From Zizania palustris (taxonomy: Eukaryota > Streptophyta > Magnoliopsida > Poales > Poaceae), in contig JAAALK010000285.1 in assembly GCA_019279435.1 (NCBI GenBank), forward strand, positions 28,552,371 to 28,616,370: a DNA stretch of 64,000 bases, given 5' to 3'. The translations under genes were made by a program, and so were the position numbers. The notes beneath the pieces were generated by a model. The model searched no databases, was not told where the DNA came from, and saw only the letters and a list, made by a program, of their open reading frames with translations. Positions 11,888 through 21,877 of this stretch are shown one piece after another; positions within the stretch are counted from its first letter, which is position 1; each line of letters starts with the position of its first letter.

Positions 11888-12565
11888 ATGCCCGAATGGT
11901 CTCATGTACCTATTTCCTTTACTGCCAATGATGCTGCGGGGGTGAAGTTCCCCCATGCTAACCCCTTGGTCATTTCAGCAGATATAGCTGGGGTGGAAGT
12001 TCGAAGGATGCTGGTGGACGGCGGGAGCTCCGCAGACATACTTTTTGTCCAGGCCTTCGATCAGATGGGCATACCTCGGAGGCATTTACTTCCGGCGACC
12101 CGGCCACTTCAAGGTTTCGCAGGTCCACCTCTCGATGCCCTCGGCCAAATAGGCCTCGAGGTTGCCTTCGAAGAGGGGCCCTTGGCCAGGGTGGAAGAGG
12201 TGATCTTCGACATCGTCGACGCACCATATGCCTACAACGCAATTTTCGGACAGGGGATGCTGAACCAGTTTGGTGCTATAGCACATCACAACTATCTATG
12301 TCTAAAGATGCCCACGCAAGGTGGAGTTCTCACTATTTCAAGAGACCAAGATGTAGCCCGGAGAATAGAGTATGGCCACAGCCAACCGTTGGACCCTCGG
12401 CAAGTATACAGTGTGACGGAGCACACAGAGGAGGTTCCAAAGTCTTCGAACTCTTTGAAGGGCCTTTCCCTCAAGCCAAGCCCGGAAGGTGATGTCATCA
12501 TGAAAATAATTCTGAAGGACTTTAAAAGAAAAAATTTCCAGTCATCGGGTTCGAAGCATCTATAA
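11888..12565 (+). CDS. PR: B protease, running into tandem repeat
   Basis: Open for 225 codons from ATG 11888 and homologous to the protease domains of A and G. The aspartic active site is VDGGSSADILF near 12015-12050, where the family normally has a D-S/T-G type motif. AYNAIFGQGMLNQFGAIAHHNYLC lies around 12228-12300 as the conserved second half. The linker to RT is reached (SPEGDVIMKIILKD), but at 12515-12520 the sequence switches to the noncoding 116-bp repeat, giving a short foreign tail and a stop. It is intact as a domain, but whether it is expressed is unknown because gag upstream is broken. Confidence 0.75.
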   Translation: MPEWSHVPISFTANDAAGVKFPHANPLVISADIAGVEVRRMLVDGGSSADILFVQAFDQMGIPRRHLLPATRPLQGFAGPPLDALGQIGLEVAFEEGPLARVEEVIFDIVDAPYAYNAIFGQGMLNQFGAIAHHNYLCLKMPTQGGVLTISRDQDVARRIEYGHSQPLDPRQVYSVTEHTEEVPKSSNSLKGLSLKPSPEGDVIMKIILKDFKRKNFQSSGSKHL

Positions 12566-12970
12566 AAGAGCCGAAGGTGGCCAACCTGTGGATTCCAGGC
12601 TCCGGCTTGTTAGGATCCGTAGAAGAGTCTAAGGACTTTAAAAGAATAGATTTCCGGCCTTCGGTTTCGAAGCATCTGTAAAAGAGCCGAAGGTGGCCAG
12701 CGTGCGGATTCCGGGCTCCGGCTTGTTAGGATCCGTAGAAGAGTCGAAGGACTTTAAAAGAACAGATTTCCGGCCTCCGGGTTCGAAGCATCTGTAAAAA
12801 AGCCGAAGGTGGCCAGCTTGCGGATTCCAGGCTCCGGCTTGTTAGGATCCGTAGAAGAGTATAAGGACTTTAAAAGAACATATTTTTGGCTTCCAGGTTC
12901 GAAGCATCTGTAAAAGAGTCGAAGGTGACCAAGCAATAAGGTTTCAAGGCTCCGGCCAATGAGACACTTT
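12515..12970 (+). repeat. B 116-bp tandem array, about four units
   Basis: Units start AAGGACTTTAAAAG at 12515, 12631, 12747 and 12863, so the period is exactly 116 bp; the fourth unit is diverged at its end. Each carries GGTTCGAAGCATCTGTAAAA and GTTAGGATCCGTAGAAGAGT. The array occupies the spacer between pol and the antisense genes, as in A and G. The following 12971-13250 is noncoding spacer that contains a block shared with G (13130-13200, with 47335-47430). Confidence 0.9.
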
Positions 12971-13250
12971 TAAAGTCCTAAGCGACTAATATGGGAGCTT
13001 ACAAGTATAAATTCAGCTCCGAAACCTACAAACATCATAATATGAACGTATAGTTCGAAGAACTCTACTAAAAAGTAAAGTATGATTACTAAGTGTTGTG
13101 CGAAGCATCAGATTGTTGCGCAAATCATTGTGTCCGACGGACCCTACCGCAATGCGTACGGTCCCCCACCCACAAGGAGGGGCAGGGGAGTAAGGAACAA
13201 CAAGATGCTTTCAAAGAAATTCATATTAATTGAATAGTAATACTTTTGCA

Positions 13251-13718
13251 TCAAGAGAAATTTTGGTCTAAGTCTAGATAAAATCGGAGACCCATCCGGC
13301 CTCTAGAACTTCTTCTAAGGCTACTACGACTTCCGGAGATCGAAGTCGTTGAGACTGTCTTTTTAGTTCGAGTGCTTCTTCTCTTCTTCGAAGCCCGTAG
13401 TTTTTTCTGCTCATCTTGAAGTTCAGCCCAAGTTACGAGCCTTTAGGAGCTAGCCTCCGCAGGGTCTTCGGACAGGTACTCTGAGTTAGACCAGTCTACA
13501 TACTCGGAAGATGAAGATGTTTTCTCCTTTTCCTCTTCTTTGATATAAGTTAAGTCTTCGTGGCGAACTTCGGGTGCTATCTCCCCTTGATCTCCGCGAG
13601 GAACAGAGAAGCATGAGCGGCGGTAAGGCCTTAAGCTTTCAAGGATTGTCCACTACCGACGGAGCCCTTTGTTAATTTCCAATACTTCGAAGTCAGGCTC
13701 CGAAGGACATGGCAAAAC
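13251..13718 (-). pseudogene. B second antisense ORF (aORF2)
   Basis: Relative to B's gag this frame is on the opposite strand. It begins after a splice-acceptor-like CGTTTTAG and ends at TGA 13251-13253, giving 156 codons. Features are PSEPDFEVLEINKGL, LESLRPYRRSCFSVP, an acidic serine segment SSSSEYVDWSNSEYLSEDP, WAEL, a lysine/arginine-rich part, and the shared tail GLRFYLDLDQNFS. Two in-frame TAG codons interrupt it. The same frame and tail are kept in A and G, which argues for past selection on protein. No known family recognised. Confidence 0.6.
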
Positions 13719-13829
13719 CTAAAACGATAAACATCCAAACAAGTTCCTCGTTTATAAACTTTTCATTCATTAATGCAAGGGCCTTTACAAGATTTCTTAT
13801 ACATATTTAAGCGCCCTATAGGACTAGAC

Positions 13830-16800
13830 CTACAGGTCGGTCGGTGGAGCAAGAGGTGTCGGAGCTGGCGAAGCTAGAAGCGGAGGCCTTGTTTGCGCTT
13901 GCTTTTGCCGGCGGGCCTCGTTGATCCAGGCTTTGGCTGCAGCCTTGTGGTCTGTTTTCCAGACTGACTGGAAAGCTTCTAAAGCCGAGGCTACATCCAA
14001 CGAAGGACGCAACAAGCCCTCGTCGGCAAAGCCTACGGGTGTCGAACCCCCAACCAGAGCGACTGAAATCCCAAGAGCCTCGAAGTTACGGAGGACTCCG
14101 ATTCCAGCAACTTGTCCGGAGATCTCTCCGTACCGGATGCCGGAGCCCATCATCAGCTTCGTCGCCACGTGAATCATCTTCAGCTTTCGGTCGAGGGGCT
14201 AGCTCACCGTAGTAGAAGATGAAGGGCACATGTTGTTGAAGTATTCCAAGGTACCCTGAAGGGCATCCAATGCACGCTCCGCTATTTCAGTATTCTTCAT
14301 CTCTACCGCCTCCAGCCCCACAGCAGTAGCAGATAATTCAGCCATCTTGGATAGCAAGGTGCTCTTCTAAGCCATCGCCTGTTTGAGCGAGCCTTGGGGT
14401 TCTACAAGTTGAGCGCTCAAAGTAGGTGCCGCTTGCTAGAGCTTCTCCACCTCCGCTTGGAGCACGACGCATTCGGCTTCGGCTTCTTGGGCTGAAGTTC
14501 GGAGTGTACTGCTGCTCTGCTGTTCGAGCCAGTAGGCTTCGTCGGTGGAGGCCCTAGCCCTCCGTTCTTCAAGGAGCTCTTCCTCGAGCCGAAGTGTTTT
14601 GTCCTCAAAGCTTTTGAGTGCGGACTGGAGGGTAGTAACCTTCCTCTTGAGCTGGTTGGTTTCGACTTCATTGGAAGTCGCTGCTGCTCTAGCAAGGACC
14701 AATTGCTGCAAGAAGAGCAAGTAAGTACTAAGTAGTTCCATTTGCTAATTAAAGGTATTTGTGGTACTTTGTATACCGGAAGGGCAGCTCTTTCGAGGCC
14801 TAGATTAAGCTCCGGGGCTCTGGCTTCGCTCAAGACGGAGACCAAGTCGGAGTTTATGACTTCTTGGCCTTTCTCCGCCAAGGGCTCCAGAAGCGCCCGG
14901 AGGACCGTTCGTTGCTCCAAGAAGGGTGCCAACAAAGGGAGCCAGGAAAAAGCCTGGCGATCATCTGCGGTCACCTCTTCTTCGGAGTTACTCACTGAGG
15001 GATCGTTGGAAGAAGGCGTTGTCATTGGGGCAGGAGGGAGTCCAAGACTCGTCATGCTTTTTCCCCTTCCTGGTACGAAGGCTGGAGGAGTGACTTCGGC
15101 GGAGGTAGATCCTCCCTCGACCGGTGTCCCTTCGGCTGGAACCGCTTCGACGGAGACGTCTCCAGTTACTGGAGCCGCTATGTCCATCGGAGCCGCAACC
15201 CCGGGAGAAGCTAGAGCTTCGTCTATGGCCGGAGCTGCGTTACCCTTCGACGCACCTACAACATTAAGGTACTTGATGAACATTTGCGGGTAATAACTGT
15301 TACAGGAAATGACAAAGGAAAAAGTTTCGAAGTCTACCTTCGGTGGTTTCTAGGGGTAAAATTGTAGGGTCCTCCAGGACTTCATACAATCGGAGATATT
15401 CATCGAGGTCATCCCCCGAAGTCCTCTCCGGTGTAGTTGCTGCAGGTGGATCGACCTCCGTTGTTATCACCCCAGCCATGGGTGAGTTGGGGATAACTGC
15501 TTCCAACTCCGAACTCGCAGCGATGGGTGTAGTAGTGCACGCCGTGTCCGCCTCTCCAGTCCCTCGAGCAGGGGCCCTAGTTGTGTCCACTGCTTCATTT
15601 TCGTTGTCATCAAGAAGATAGTTTTCAAATTCTTTTGCCATTTGGACTTCAGAGCCCTTGCTTTCAAAGCCTTTGTTCCCAGAGTCCTCTGAGGCTGAGC
15701 TCCGAATGCCCAGCGATGAAGCAGAGGATTCCGGAGCCAGCTGAGGAGGATGTTTGACTACTTTTTCCCTTTCTTGATGGGGGTCTTGCTGGCTTTCCTT
15801 GAGGTCTCGGTGTTGGCTTTTCATTTTCCAGGGGCCGCTCCGGTCGTGTTGAAGTCTGGCAGAGGTGGAGGCACCATTCCGAGGGCCCTCCACACTCTGT
15901 TGGAACGTTCCCAACTTCCCACTAGCTCTATTCTTTTTTGCCTTTCAGCCACCGTAGGGGCTCCGAGCACCCGTTCGGTGGCTCTCGTTATCTGCTCCAG
16001 AGCTAACGCCAGTGGAGCCGCTGAAAAAAGGTAGCATATTATAAGTATGTTATTTTTCTTCTAACATATTATTGCAGGAAAATCGAAGGCTTACCTAGAC
16101 TTCGAAGCTCACCCTTCGAAGCGTGTTGGAACGCTATCGGCTAGACGGCTCCAAAAGGTGGAATTCGGAGCACAATAAACTCTTCGGCCAGGTCCCGCAT
16201 GCTCATGCGGCTGGCTATTGAAGTTAGTACTCCTAGCCACGCAGAGAGCAGGCTCGGGTTCGGGTGACTTTTGCCTCCTTCCGAAACTAGATTTCTTGAA
16301 GAGGTCCTACGAAGGAGGAATCTTCTCCGACCTCGGCGTAGAACCACTAGAGGATCCAGTTGGTGTACCATCGGTCTTTGATGGCCTTCACTGGAAAGTG
16401 TTGAGCGTGCTCCCTCCACAACTGGAAGTTAACACTTCCGAAGGCTGTTATCACCTTGGTGTCTTCGGGGCCATCATGTGGCTTCGGCAGGCAGATAGCT
16501 TCGTGGGTGGCAGTGAAGAACCTCCAATCGTCCTTTGCATCCTTCAGCTCGAAGCGCCCATTCGAAGATGGCCAGCCGTACAATGGCATTGCGGGACAGT
16601 TGAGGCATGGTAATTTGAAACATTTATAATACCTCTCACAAAAAGTTGATGGCAGGAAGCCCTAGACCGGCTTCGAAGAATGCTTCAAAGACTACAACTT
16701 CTCCGCTTTGTGGCCTCGAGGTCGACACTTTTCCAGGGACCTGAGTCCTCATTCTGGGTCCTAGCTTCCCATCCACTGCCTCTTCAATGGACTCCGTGGT
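13830..16800 (-). pseudogene. B antisense spliced gene (aORF1)
   Basis: Minus-strand exons: ~16800-16095, 16020-15338, 15255-14777 and 14705-13830. Introns of 74, 82 and 71 bp begin GTAAGC, GTAGAC and GTATAC and end TTTCAG, TTGTAG and TTGCAG. Exon 3 is 479 nt, starts in phase 1 and ends in phase 0, exactly as in G, and is fully open here. Exon 1 holds the transposon-domain remains (AEVVVFEAFFEAGLGLP) and RMSMRDLAEEF. Exon 4 holds a coiled coil (LKRKVTTLQSALKSFEDKT) and RYGEISGQVAGIGVL with a WKTDHKAAAKAWINEARRQK helix. Stops occur in exons 1 and 4. The protein's role is unknown. Confidence 0.75.
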
Positions 16801-16876
16801 GTTTGTAGATTAGCCGATGAGGAAGCTTTGGGGGATCTTCTTCTTGTATGGAGGGCGGAGCTCTCGAGGATTCTTG

Positions 16877-17284
16877 GATGGAGGGTGGAGTTTCCAAGTC
16901 AAAAGATGCTTCGGCTTACAATTCGAGGGTACTCTCCGCAGGCTATGAAGCTCCGGTGAAAAACAACAAGTCTAATAAGATGTTTGCCTTATCTTCATAC
17001 TCCGAGTAGATTTTACCATTTTAACCCTGTTCAGGGTACCGAATAGTTTCCACTATGTCAGTTGTAATGAAGGGGTAAATAGGTCTTTTCCTTAGACTTT
17101 TTGCCTATAAATACCCTCCTTCTTACCCTGTAATAGGCATCGAATACTCAGCTATTCAATACACAATTTCGGACTACTTAATCTATTATTCAATTCACAG
17201 GCTTGAGATAGTTCTCAACACAAATCTACTGTTTGTGAGTTCTTAATCTTAGAGAACCTGTTAATGTAATCTTTTACACCAGCA
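16877..17284 (+). repeat. LTR: B 3' LTR, lacking its first ~90 bp
   Basis: Aligns with the 5' LTR from GTGGAGTTTCCAAGTC to the end (ACACCAGCA). Upstream, 16800-16876 does not match the first ~90 bp of the 5' LTR, and no polypurine tract is seen. TATA box at 17105-17114. Confidence 0.8.
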
Positions 17285-17285
17285 A

Positions 17286-17290
17286 GTTAC
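17286..17290. repeat. Target-site duplication of B, right copy
   Basis: GTTAC, paired with GTTAT at 9640-9644. One extra A (17285) lies between the LTR end and this copy. Confidence 0.7.
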
Positions 17291-18432
17291 AAAGCTTGTT
17301 TTAATTTCATCTTCGCGCTTTAACCAGATTTGATGATAGTCAGAATACGCATCGGGGAAGCTTAATAACTCCGAACCAGCAGTGGAATCAACTAATTGAT
17401 CAATTCGGGGCATGGGATAGGGGTCACATGGGCATGCTTTATTCAAAGATGTAAAATCAATAAACATGCGCCACTTCCCGGGAAATTTCTTTATGATGAA
17501 GACTATGTTAGCTAACCACTCTGTATGAGCTACTTCTCTGATGATCCTAGCCTTCAGCAATTTTTTCACTTCTGCTTTAGCAAGGATGGCCCTCTCTATG
17601 GATAACTTCCGAAGTCCTTGTCGAACAGGTCGAACCCTCGGGTTCACAAGCAAGCTATGCTCAATGATATCTCGACTGACTCCCGGAATGTCTTCATCAG
17701 ACCAAGCAAAGACATCCAAATTTTCTTCAACTAACTTTTCTAACAAAGTAGCGATTTCTGGAGGCAAATCTTTGCCGAACTGAAAAGAATATTCTTTGTC
17801 GTCTTTTACAATAACCTTCGTTATAATTTCTCCGTCGGGGTTGGGTCTTGGGAAGGACTTCTTCGAAGGTTCACCTGGAGCAGAGATATCCTCTGGATTG
17901 CCTTGTACATTTTTTATTTGTCTCGAGTCGAGTGTGGGGCCATGACCATATTCAGCTCTTCGTGCAGTGGCTTGATCTTCGAAGACAGTGAGTACTCCCG
18001 CATGCATGGGCATATTCATACATAAATAGTTATGATGCGCCACGGCTCTGAACTGATTTAACATGCCCCTTCCGAAGATAAGATTATATGCATGAGGGGC
18101 ATCTACAACATCAAAGATCACTTCCTCCGTCCTTGCCAGGAGCCCCTATCTGAAAGCAACCTCCAGACCTATCTGGAGAGGGCATCAAGAGGAGGTCCTA
18201 TGAATCCTTGCAGGGGATGAGCTACGGGGAGGAGATGTTTCCTGGAAATACAGAGTTGATCGAAGGCTTGAACGAAGATGATATCCGCTGAACTCCCTCC
18301 GTCAATCAGCACTCTCCGAACTTTGGTCCCTGCTATATCGACAGTAATAACAATGGGATCTGCATGTGGAAACTTTAAGCCAACTGCATCATCTGCAGAG
18401 AAAGATATCAACACATGGGACAACTCGGTCAT
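17291..18432 (-). pseudogene. PR-RT: A protease and N-terminal half of reverse transcriptase
   Basis: Minus strand. The protease has LIDGGSSADIIFVQAFDQ near 18290 and AYNLIFGRGMLNQF near 18070-18110, with a stop between the two blocks near 18170. RT follows with ILAKAEVKKLLKARIIREV, WRMFIDFTSLNKACP and YPMPRIDQLVDST. It ends at KTSFVT, where B interrupts. In the fingers region FPDAYSDYHQI replaces the usual FLDAYSGYHQI, so the position next to the first catalytic Asp is changed. The remaining half is at 9028-9639. Confidence 0.8.
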
Positions 18433-19859
18433 GGTAGCTGCAGATGAGGAAGTTCCAATATGGCCTACTTCCCGGAGATATTCTCATCGCTGTCTCTTCA
18501 ACATACTGCCGAGGGTCCCTCCTCTGGAAATGGGGAGGACTACCCTTTTGCCATGATCTTGGCCATCTTCCTGCTTCGGAGGTGCCATAATATTGACCAC
18601 CGGATGTTGTCTACGCGTGCGACAGACTACACAGGCTCCGCACGTGCCTCAGAAGGGACTCGGTCAGTAGTGCCTCGACCAGAAGTCGTTTCAAGGAACT
18701 CGCCTCTTAAAGCGAGTATAGACTTGCCCGCATCAGTAGCGTGACTCCAATTTTCACCATGAACACAGCAGAAGAAGGCCTGGGCTTTGCTAGCCGGCTT
18801 CCCTAGCAGCCTCCAGCCGCTGGTCTTCCTTCCCGAAGCTTGTGGATTTCTAGGGGCAAATTTCTATGGAGGAGCAATGTTCAGGACTTCGGCGCGAGGA
18901 TGCTTTTGCCCCCGACGCCTGTCATGCTAGACCTCGATGCTAGGCCCCTATGAAGGTGTTGAAGTATTCACTTCGAGCTTGACTTCTTGCAAGATTGACG
19001 GAGTTTAAACTGTAGACAACCCCCGTATTTGCGACTTCGTATGAGCGAAGCGCTTGAAAAATTGTCTTAAAGTCTCTGCAGGTAGCTGCTTCACCTGGAA
19101 AAGACTTCCCATAGACATTGGGAGTACGAAGGTACTTTGAAAGTTACTTATAAACTTCTTCCTTAACTGCTCCTAGGTTATAATTGACTCTGGTTTCAAG
19201 GACCAGAACCAACGCAAAACTACCCCTTCGAGAGCAAGGGGGAAACACTTGGCCATGTTGTCTCGAACTCCTCCTCTAGCCTCGATTGCCAAAGCATACG
19301 AACAGGGAAACTCCCTTGGATCCTCTTCTCCGGATTACTTATAGAGCTTCGAAGTTTTAAACTTAGGGTTGAAGCGCACTTTCTGTAACTCGGGATGCAC
19401 CGGAGACACGCTATCGAAGGAAGCGTTCTCTAGGGCATCGGGATAAAGAAGAAAGTCGTTGTCTTGAGGCACTTCGGGAATGACCTGGGTGGCCTGAGAA
19501 TGAAGCCTATGTGCGGCTTCTTGCCTCCACCTCACCACTTCAGCTTGGAGACTGACCATCTGGCTCGCCGTGTCGCCAACAATGTCTTCATTTCTTCCAG
19601 AAGGATCTTCCAGCTCTTGAGAACTGTACATGTCAGTTCGAAGCACCCCCAGAGTTGGAGGAGGAACTCCGTCTGGCCGAAGCATAGATGGGGTTGGAGG
19701 AGGAACTTCGTATGCTCGAGAAAGGGAATTTCCATTGGGTGTCTGAGGTGGAAGAACTACCGAAGGTCCTCCAACCTCGTCTGTATTTGAAGATCTTACT
19801 CTGGAGGTCCGAGGGGACCTCCGAGTAGGACTACCACCTGAACTCCGCTTAAGAGGCAT
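18433..19859 (-). pseudogene. gag: A gag
   Basis: Starts at ATG 19859 with MPLKRSSGGSPTRRSPRTSR, paralogous to the gag starts of B and G. The first 174 codons are open and include AEVVRWRQEAAHRLHSQ, a helix before the capsid. After a stop at 19335 the capsid continues in pieces (CFPLALEGVVLRWFWSL near 19220, FISNFQSTFVLPMSMGSLFQVKQ near 19110). A finger of type FCCVHGENWSH is near 18760, with its last cysteine position changed. Several stops and frameshifts. Confidence 0.7.
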
Positions 19860-19902
19860 GGTTCTAAGAAATTGGTAGAGAACGAAGGTTTTTGGACTAG
19901 GT

Positions 19903-19920
19903 TCCCCACAAGCGGCGCCA
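19903..19920 (-). other. PBS: A primer binding site
   Basis: The minus strand reads TGGCGCCGCTTGTGGGGA just after the LTR end. It is related to B's PBS, with changes in the middle. Confidence 0.65.
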
Positions 19921-19922
19921 AT

Positions 19923-20404
19923 TGTTGGCGTAAAAGATTACGCTAATAGGTTTTGGAGATTAAGAACTAACAAATGAAGTGTTTGCGAAGTGAACTATTT
20001 CAAGCCTCCGAATTGGATAATAGTTCGAAGTTGTGTATTGAATAATTGTGTATTTGATGCCTATTATAGGGTGAGAAGGGGGTATTTATAGGTAAAAATC
20101 TTAAGGAAAAGACCTTTTTACACCTCAATTACAACCGACATAGTGGAAACTATTCGGTACCCCTAATAGGGTTAAAATGGTGAAAGACTAATCTAATCGG
20201 AAAGAAGATAAGTCTTCCATCCTCGTTGGCAGATAATCTCTCTGAAGATTCAACCTTAGAAGTCATACTCCGAACCGAAGTCTACATGGATTCTTCGAGC
20301 TTGATCATGTACTAAACCAGAGTTAATACTGGAACTTCGGTTTAGTAGATTGGCTTTGTCTTATTACTGTAGAGACCCTGAGGATGAAATATTTTCCCCC
20401 AATA
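19923..20404 (-). repeat. LTR: A 5' LTR (482 bp)
   Basis: On the minus strand it begins TATTGGGGGAAAATATTTC (the first dinucleotide is TA where B has TG) and ends TTTTACGCCAACA before the PBS. A minus TATA box (CTATAAATAC) is near 20083-20092. D's coding sequence resumes at 20405. Confidence 0.85.
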
Positions 20405-21877
20405 AGGATTCTTCCACTTCTTTGCCTCCTGCTGTCACTAACCTTTTGCAGGAGTATAAGGATGTGTTTCAAGTGGAGATGCCTCTGGGGTTGCCACCTA
20501 TTCGAGGTATTTAGCATCAAATTGACTTGATACCAGGGGTGACATTGCCAAACCGTGCTGCATATAGAACAAATTCGGAGGAGACTAAAGAAATTCGGTG
20601 ACAAGTCCAAGAACTACTGGACCTTGCGTACGTAAGTGAGAGCCTTAGTCCATGTGTTGTGCCTGTTCTTTTAGTCCCTAAGAAAGATGGTAGTTGGTGT
20701 ATGTGTGTTGCATTGTAGAGCCATCAATAATATTACAATAAGGTATCATCATCCTATTCCTAGGTTAGATGATATGCTTGATGAGTTGAGTGGGTCAATC
20801 ATTTTCTCTACGATTGACTTGCGTAGTGGATACCACCAAATTCGAATGAAATTAGGAGATGAATGGAAAACAGCTAGTCATGCCTTTTGGGTTAACTAAT
20901 GCACCTAGCACTTTCATGTGTTTAATGAATGAAGTATTGAGAGTTTTTATTGGAAAATTTGTGGTGGTTTACTTTGATGATATCTTGATTTATAGTAGAT
21001 ATATTGATGAACATTTGAATCATTTGCGTGCTGTTTTTAATGCTTTGAGAGATGCACACTTGTTCGGTAACCTTGAAAAGTGTAGTTTTCGCACGGATCG
21101 AGTCTCTTTTCATCGCTATTTTGTTACTCCACAGGGTATTGAGGTAGATGAAGCGAAAATTGAAGCCATCAATAGCTAGCCAACACCACAAACCGTTATG
21201 CAACTAAGAAGATTTCATGGACTTGCTGGTTTTTATCGACAGTTTGTGAAGAATTTCAGCTCCATAGCTGCACCACTCAATGAGTTGACAAAGAAGGGAC
21301 CTTCATTCATATGGGGTCGAGCAAAAGAACAAGCTTTTAACATGCTTAAGGACAAACTTACACATGCCCCTCTACTGCAACTTCCTGACTTTTGATAAGA
21401 TGTTTGAGCTTGAATGTGATGGTAGTGGGATTGGGATAAGAGGAGTTCTCATACAAGAAGGTAAACATGTTGTTTACTTTAGTGAAAAATTGCATGGACC
21501 TGATCTGAATTATCCTACTTATGATAAGGAGATGTATGCTCTAGTTAGGGTGTTAGAGACTTAGCAACATTACATTTGGCCTAAGGAGTTTGTCATTCAT
21601 TCTGATCATGAATCCTTGAAACATATTAGAAGTCGGGCAAAACTCAATAAGCGACATGCAAAATGGGTTGAGTTCATAGTCTTTTCCATACATCATTAAA
21701 CATAAACGTGGTAAAGACAATATCATTGCAGATGCTTTATCTAGGCATTTTACTATGTTATCTCAGCTTGATCATAAGATATTTGGTCTATAAACAATAA
21801 AGGAGTTATATGCTACTGATGTAGACTTCAAGGATGCTTTTGAAAATTTTAGAGAGTGCAGAACTTGGAATAAATAT
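20405..21877 (+). pseudogene. RT-RH: D reverse transcriptase and RNase H
   Basis: The frame opens in the linker before RT (SLPPAVTNLLQEYKDVF, GLPPIRGI), then LVPKKDGSW and CRAINNITIRYHHPIPRLDD. The catalytic box is VVYFDDILIY near 20970-21000. RT ends with LAGFYRQFVKNFSSIAAPLNEL. RNase H includes FELECDGSGIGI (usual Asp-Ala-Ser is Asp-Gly-Ser), FSEKLHGPDLNYPTYDKEMYAL, FVIHSDHESLKHI and IADALSRH. At least four stops and several frameshifts are present, e.g. near 20512, 20598, 20880, 21177 and 21393. Confidence 0.8.

Larger units (their letters stand above)
9645..17285 (+). mobile_element. Element B: pol-less Tat-family element inserted in A
   Basis: B is flanked by a 5-bp duplication and bounded by LTRs (9645-10138 and 16877-17284). 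Inside it has a PBS, gag, protease, a 116-bp tandem array and two antisense genes. RT, RNase H and integrase are missing: protease codons run directly into the tandem array at 12515. It is therefore a gag-only derivative that would need enzymes from a relative. Over about 405 aligned bases I count roughly 17 LTR differences (about 96% identity), so it is moderately old. It lies opposite in orientation to its host element A, which belongs to the same family. Confidence 0.85.
2848..20404 (-). mobile_element. Element A: Tat-clade Ty3/gypsy element with antisense genes, interrupted by B
   Basis: On the minus strand the order is 5' LTR (20404-19923), PBS, gag, protease, RT, RNase H, archaeal-type RNase H, integrase, then a spacer with repeats and two ORFs on the opposite strand. 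Without B the body is about 9.9 kb. The 3' LTR expected near 2850 is missing. D's pol resumes at 20405 directly beside the 5' LTR, which shows that A entered D. All coding parts carry stops or frameshifts. The second RNase H and the antisense ORF are traits known for the Tat clade. Confidence 0.75.
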
